DNA of 64,000 bases from assembly GCA_937872385.1 (NCBI GenBank), contig CALMSO010000057.1, positions 112,166 to 176,165 on the forward strand, written 5' to 3'. The stretch is from an uncultured Saprospiraceae bacterium (GTDB lineage Bacteria; Bacteroidota; Bacteroidia; Chitinophagales; Saprospiraceae). Below are positions 61,882-64,000 of this stretch, one piece after another. Position numbers and translations under genes: made by a program. The stretch's first letter is position 1; each line of letters begins with the position of its first letter. The notes under the pieces are model-generated. The model was not told the DNA's origin. It worked only from the letters and a program-made list of their open reading frames with translations, and did no database searches.

Positions 61882-61991
61882 CTAAAGTCAAAAGTACAAA
61901 TAAAAACAATAACATTCAAGTCTTTACACCGGATTTGGTACAAAAGCCGGTCTGATTTTATGACGAGTAGGCCGCTAAAGATTGCATTGGG

Positions 61992-63572
61992 CTACTGTTT
62001 TCGCTTGCGTGTCTTGCGCACATGGTGCACTTTTTCGTCAAGCGAATTGAGCACAAAAGACCACAACACTTCGTAGGGCACCGGCTCTATCTCGGTAGTT
62101 TGGTTGGCTACGTCAATGGGCCTGGATTGCAGTTTTTTCCAGAAGTACTCGGCTTTGCGGATGACGGCAGCGCGGTGGAAGCTACAGGCAGGCACTACCA
62201 GCAGCATCTGGATGAAGCAGTTGCTACGGAAGGTATCGTCTTGGCGGAGGTAGCGCTGGGTATAAACTTTGAGGGACTCCACGCGGTCTATAATTTCTCC
62301 ATATTGTTTATCGAGTAAAAAAAACAGGATTTGTAATACAATAATTGAGATGTTGATGCCACGCTTATCTTTGGAGTACATCGGAAATTCATTCATAAAA
62401 CGGCGGCGGCGAAATCTTTTCAACTGGGCATTGCCATCGGGCTGAATGATTTTTCGAGCTACAAAGTAATGCACATAGGCTTCGTACATACGCCATCGCT
62501 CTGCCATGTTTTGTTGTAGCTTTTCGTATTCCGGTCGGGCGGCAGCTTTTACATAATAACGATAAGCATCCTGATAAAGCCCTGTTTGGAAGGCCAGAAT
62601 CAGAAAATACTCTAAGGCCAGAAACCAATTATTGGTGCCTTCTCGCACAAAGCCGAGGCACTGGTCGGTGATAGCCCAAGCCTGGTCATACTGCATGAGT
62701 CGGGTATGGCAGACAAACTTGCGCAGGGTAAAGTTGAAAAAAACATTCCTAGGTACGCGTTCTTCCCGCTCCATAAAATAAGCCAATGCTTCTTCGCACA
62801 CTTCTAACAGCGGCTGATAGTCATTGGTCACTTCATATCGAATAGCGTGCACCAAGAAAGAAAAATACCGGAGGTTGAAAGATTCCAACTCGCCTTTTTC
62901 CGTGATCTCTTTCAGTTTATCAGAATAAATCCGGGCATCTTCCACCGCCTCGGGCTGAAAGCCTTTCATTTTGGTGAAATGTATGCGAAGCTGATTATAA
63001 TAGCTGCTGGCCATATGTTCTGTCGAAAGAATCGCAAAATACTTTTGGCAAAGGGCATCGTATTCCTTGAATTTTTTCGGATTGCCATCAATAGTAGCGT
63101 AGTGGCGGCTCAATATTTCTGCCAACGAGAAAACAACGTCGGTCAGCTCAAACTGAATCGCTTTCTTGATGGCTTCTTCGGCCAACTGAATGGCTGCAGG
63201 CCGTGCAAAGTTGGCCAGCATGATCTTCACCGCTGCCGCCTGTTTATATAAGGTGTAAAAAGCTTGGTTGTATTTATTGAAGTTCGGCTGATTGATATCA
63301 ATAAAAAACAAGGTATTGATGAGTCGGTTCGTTAGCTTTCTTTTCAGCCGCCTACAGTAAGAGACTGCATTTTTCGGATCCTTGTCCGCAAAAAAAGTGG
63401 TAATGATTTGACTATCCTGTTCAATTTTCCCTAATACAAGATGATTATAAAGCACAGAAGTTTGCTGAGTAGCAGTCTCCGAATTGCCAATCACGTCTAT
63501 TTGCTTCACTTTATTCCGGGAAATTAGCGTCGCTAACGATTTTATTTCTTCTAAATTTTGTCCGATTTCCAT
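61992..63572 (-). CDS. Cytoplasmic helical-repeat (TPR-like) protein of unknown function
   Basis: 526 residues from the ATG at 63572. No signal peptide or membrane helix. Nearly all helical, with repeated aromatic-rich pairs (QAFYTLYKQAAAVKIMLANF, YYNQLRIHFTKMKGFQPEA, YDQAWAITDQCLGFVREG, LALEYFLILAFQTGLYQDAYRYYVKAA), resembling a degenerate TPR superhelix. The C-terminus is basic (RKTRKRKQ). No family recognised; similar large helical proteins occur as lone genes in Saprospiria-like genomes. It is divergent from the small-peptide array that begins 166 nt away, so shared control is possible. Confidence 0.65.
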   Translation of the reverse strand: MEIGQNLEEIKSLATLISRNKVKQIDVIGNSETATQQTSVLYNHLVLGKIEQDSQIITTFFADKDPKNAVSYCRRLKRKLTNRLINTLFFIDINQPNFNKYNQAFYTLYKQAAAVKIMLANFARPAAIQLAEEAIKKAIQFELTDVVFSLAEILSRHYATIDGNPKKFKEYDALCQKYFAILSTEHMASSYYNQLRIHFTKMKGFQPEAVEDARIYSDKLKEITEKGELESFNLRYFSFLVHAIRYEVTNDYQPLLEVCEEALAYFMEREERVPRNVFFNFTLRKFVCHTRLMQYDQAWAITDQCLGFVREGTNNWFLALEYFLILAFQTGLYQDAYRYYVKAAARPEYEKLQQNMAERWRMYEAYVHYFVARKIIQPDGNAQLKRFRRRRFMNEFPMYSKDKRGINISIIVLQILFFLLDKQYGEIIDRVESLKVYTQRYLRQDDTFRSNCFIQMLLVVPACSFHRAAVIRKAEYFWKKLQSRPIDVANQTTEIEPVPYEVLWSFVLNSLDEKVHHVRKTRKRKQ

Positions 63573-63701
63573 CAAAAAGGGGCAGTTATTTTTTTATAAA
63601 TAATTGATAATTAGCAACTAAAGAAATTTTTAAATTTCGAAACCCTTTAATCTGATATGTTCATTTTCGTGAAAAAAGTTTCTACTTATTCGCTTTGAGA
63701 G

Positions 63702-63741
63702 CCATAGTTTTGAATAAAATTAAAAATTTTCAAAACTATGG
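63702..63741. repeat. Perfect 13-bp inverted repeat covering a start codon
   Basis: Arms CCATAGTTTTGAA (63702-63714) and TTCAAAACTATGG (63729-63741) with a 14-nt AT-only loop. The right arm contains the ATG (63738-63740) of the first small-peptide gene, so the folded mRNA would hide the start codon. The second gene copy lacks this repeat. Confidence 0.8.
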
Positions 63742-63881
63742 TTACTATCATTGCTTTATTCTTCGCTTTCAATGCCTTCACGCTGACCAATGCGGACTAC
63801 GACGTGCACACGGTTTTCACCGATGATGCCAACACCACGATCATCGCGCGCAGCGTAGTGGACGATGACTTGGGTATGTAA
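63738..63881 (+). CDS. Very small secreted-peptide-like protein, copy 1
   Basis: 47 residues, beginning MVTIIALFFAFNAFTLTNA and ending DDDLGM. The hydrophobic first part followed by TNA-D looks like a signal peptide with a possible cleavage point before DYDVHTVF, though it lacks N-terminal Lys/Arg. The remaining about 28 residues are acidic. The reading frame is supported by a second copy 202 bases downstream, in which 55 bases are identical. No family recognised. Confidence 0.55.
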   Translation: MVTIIALFFAFNAFTLTNADYDVHTVFTDDANTTIIARSVVDDDLGM

Positions 63882-63939
63882 TGCAGACACCTTTTTCAAT
63901 GACTCATTTTTCAAAAAACAACCTTAAAAAAGAACTATC

Positions 63940-64000
63940 ATGCTGACTATCATTGCTTTATTCTTCGCTTTCAATGCCTTCACGCTGACCAATGCGGACT
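63940..64000 (+). CDS. Very small secreted-peptide-like protein, copy 2 (cut by window end)
   Basis: Starts MLTIIALFFAFNAFTLTNAD and continues past the window. Bases 63946-64000 are identical to 63744-63798. Only the codon after ATG differs (CTG instead of GTT) within the visible part. It shows that the gene is tandemly repeated with a period near 202 bases. Confidence 0.55.
   Translation, partial: MLTIIALFFAFNAFTLTNAD

Larger units (their letters stand above)
61677..61991. other. Intergenic region upstream of greA
   Basis: 315 bases. It contains a TTTCAAGAA-TGGG-TTCTTGAAA hairpin (61707-61728) in the greA leader or promoter and the terminator of the 61992 gene (61843-61881). No gene recognised. 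Confidence 0.5.

Noticed and set aside
1..64000. tRNA, rRNA, CRISPR arrays, prophage genes and restriction systems
   Set aside because: None was seen on either strand on reading through.

Overview
The window is a gene-dense stretch of a Bacteroidota chromosome. Several family-specific marks support this: type IX secretion (T9SS) C-terminal sorting domains on secreted proteins (1535-4174, 7847-9577), a PorD/DUF4835 gene, the clustered order bamD-rpoZ-coaBC-porD, an Rpb6-like omega subunit, near absence of Shine-Dalgarno sites, and several promoters of the Bacteroidota form TTG-N20/21-TAnnTTTG. The gene content would fit the Saprospiria/Chitinophagia side of the phylum, but the genus cannot be fixed from sequence reading alone.

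Layout. 1-1416: an ABC exporter (ATPase plus a permease cut by the window edge). 1535-9577: secreted and surface proteins, namely a large T9SS subtilase, three tandem lipoprotein metalloproteases of the HEIGH (M57) type, and a three-PDZ T9SS protein. 9810-10619: a periplasmic TPR protein. About 10.8-20.4 kb: an AT-rich, accessory-looking block with a DUF4345 gene, an attC-like hairpin, a decayed ISAs1 transposase, and two parallel regulatory/secretory modules (AraC regulator + barrel-like protein + serine hydrolase + S41 peptidase; Crp-like regulator + serine hydrolase + barrel-like protein + flavin oxidase). 20.5-35.5 kb, minus strand: tail-specific protease, K+-dependent-type membrane pyrophosphatase, an orphan four-helix sensor-like protein, an M16 peptidase, a TPR/PD40/SPOR envelope protein, purN, porD, coaBC, rpoZ, bamD. 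35.9-45.8 kb, plus strand: glutaminyl-cyclase-like M28 protein, aldehyde dehydrogenase, thiol peroxidase of the GPx family, holB-ricT, lpd, diheme cytochrome c, lipoprotein plus sigma factor. 45.8-57.4 kb, mostly minus: hpt, a candidate small RNA, lipoprotein-gpmI, queA, trhO, DUF4230, DUF3108-flippase, nitroreductase, and small membrane proteins. 57.5-60.7 kb: an mntR-like regulator with a manganese/zinc ABC uptake system lacking a visible permease, then ruvC. 60.7-63.6 kb: HIT protein, greA and a helical-repeat protein. The right edge enters a tandem array of very small, nearly identical secreted-peptide-like genes; the start codon of the first lies inside a perfect 13-bp inverted repeat.

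The most unusual items are the small-peptide array at 63.7-64.0 kb, a promoter-plus-terminator unit without a coding sequence at 46.74-46.86 kb (candidate sRNA), the metalloprotease triplication with near-identical C-terminal segments, the two parallel hydrolase/barrel modules with a Crp-type operator in front of one of them, and an attC-like folded element next to a decayed transposase.
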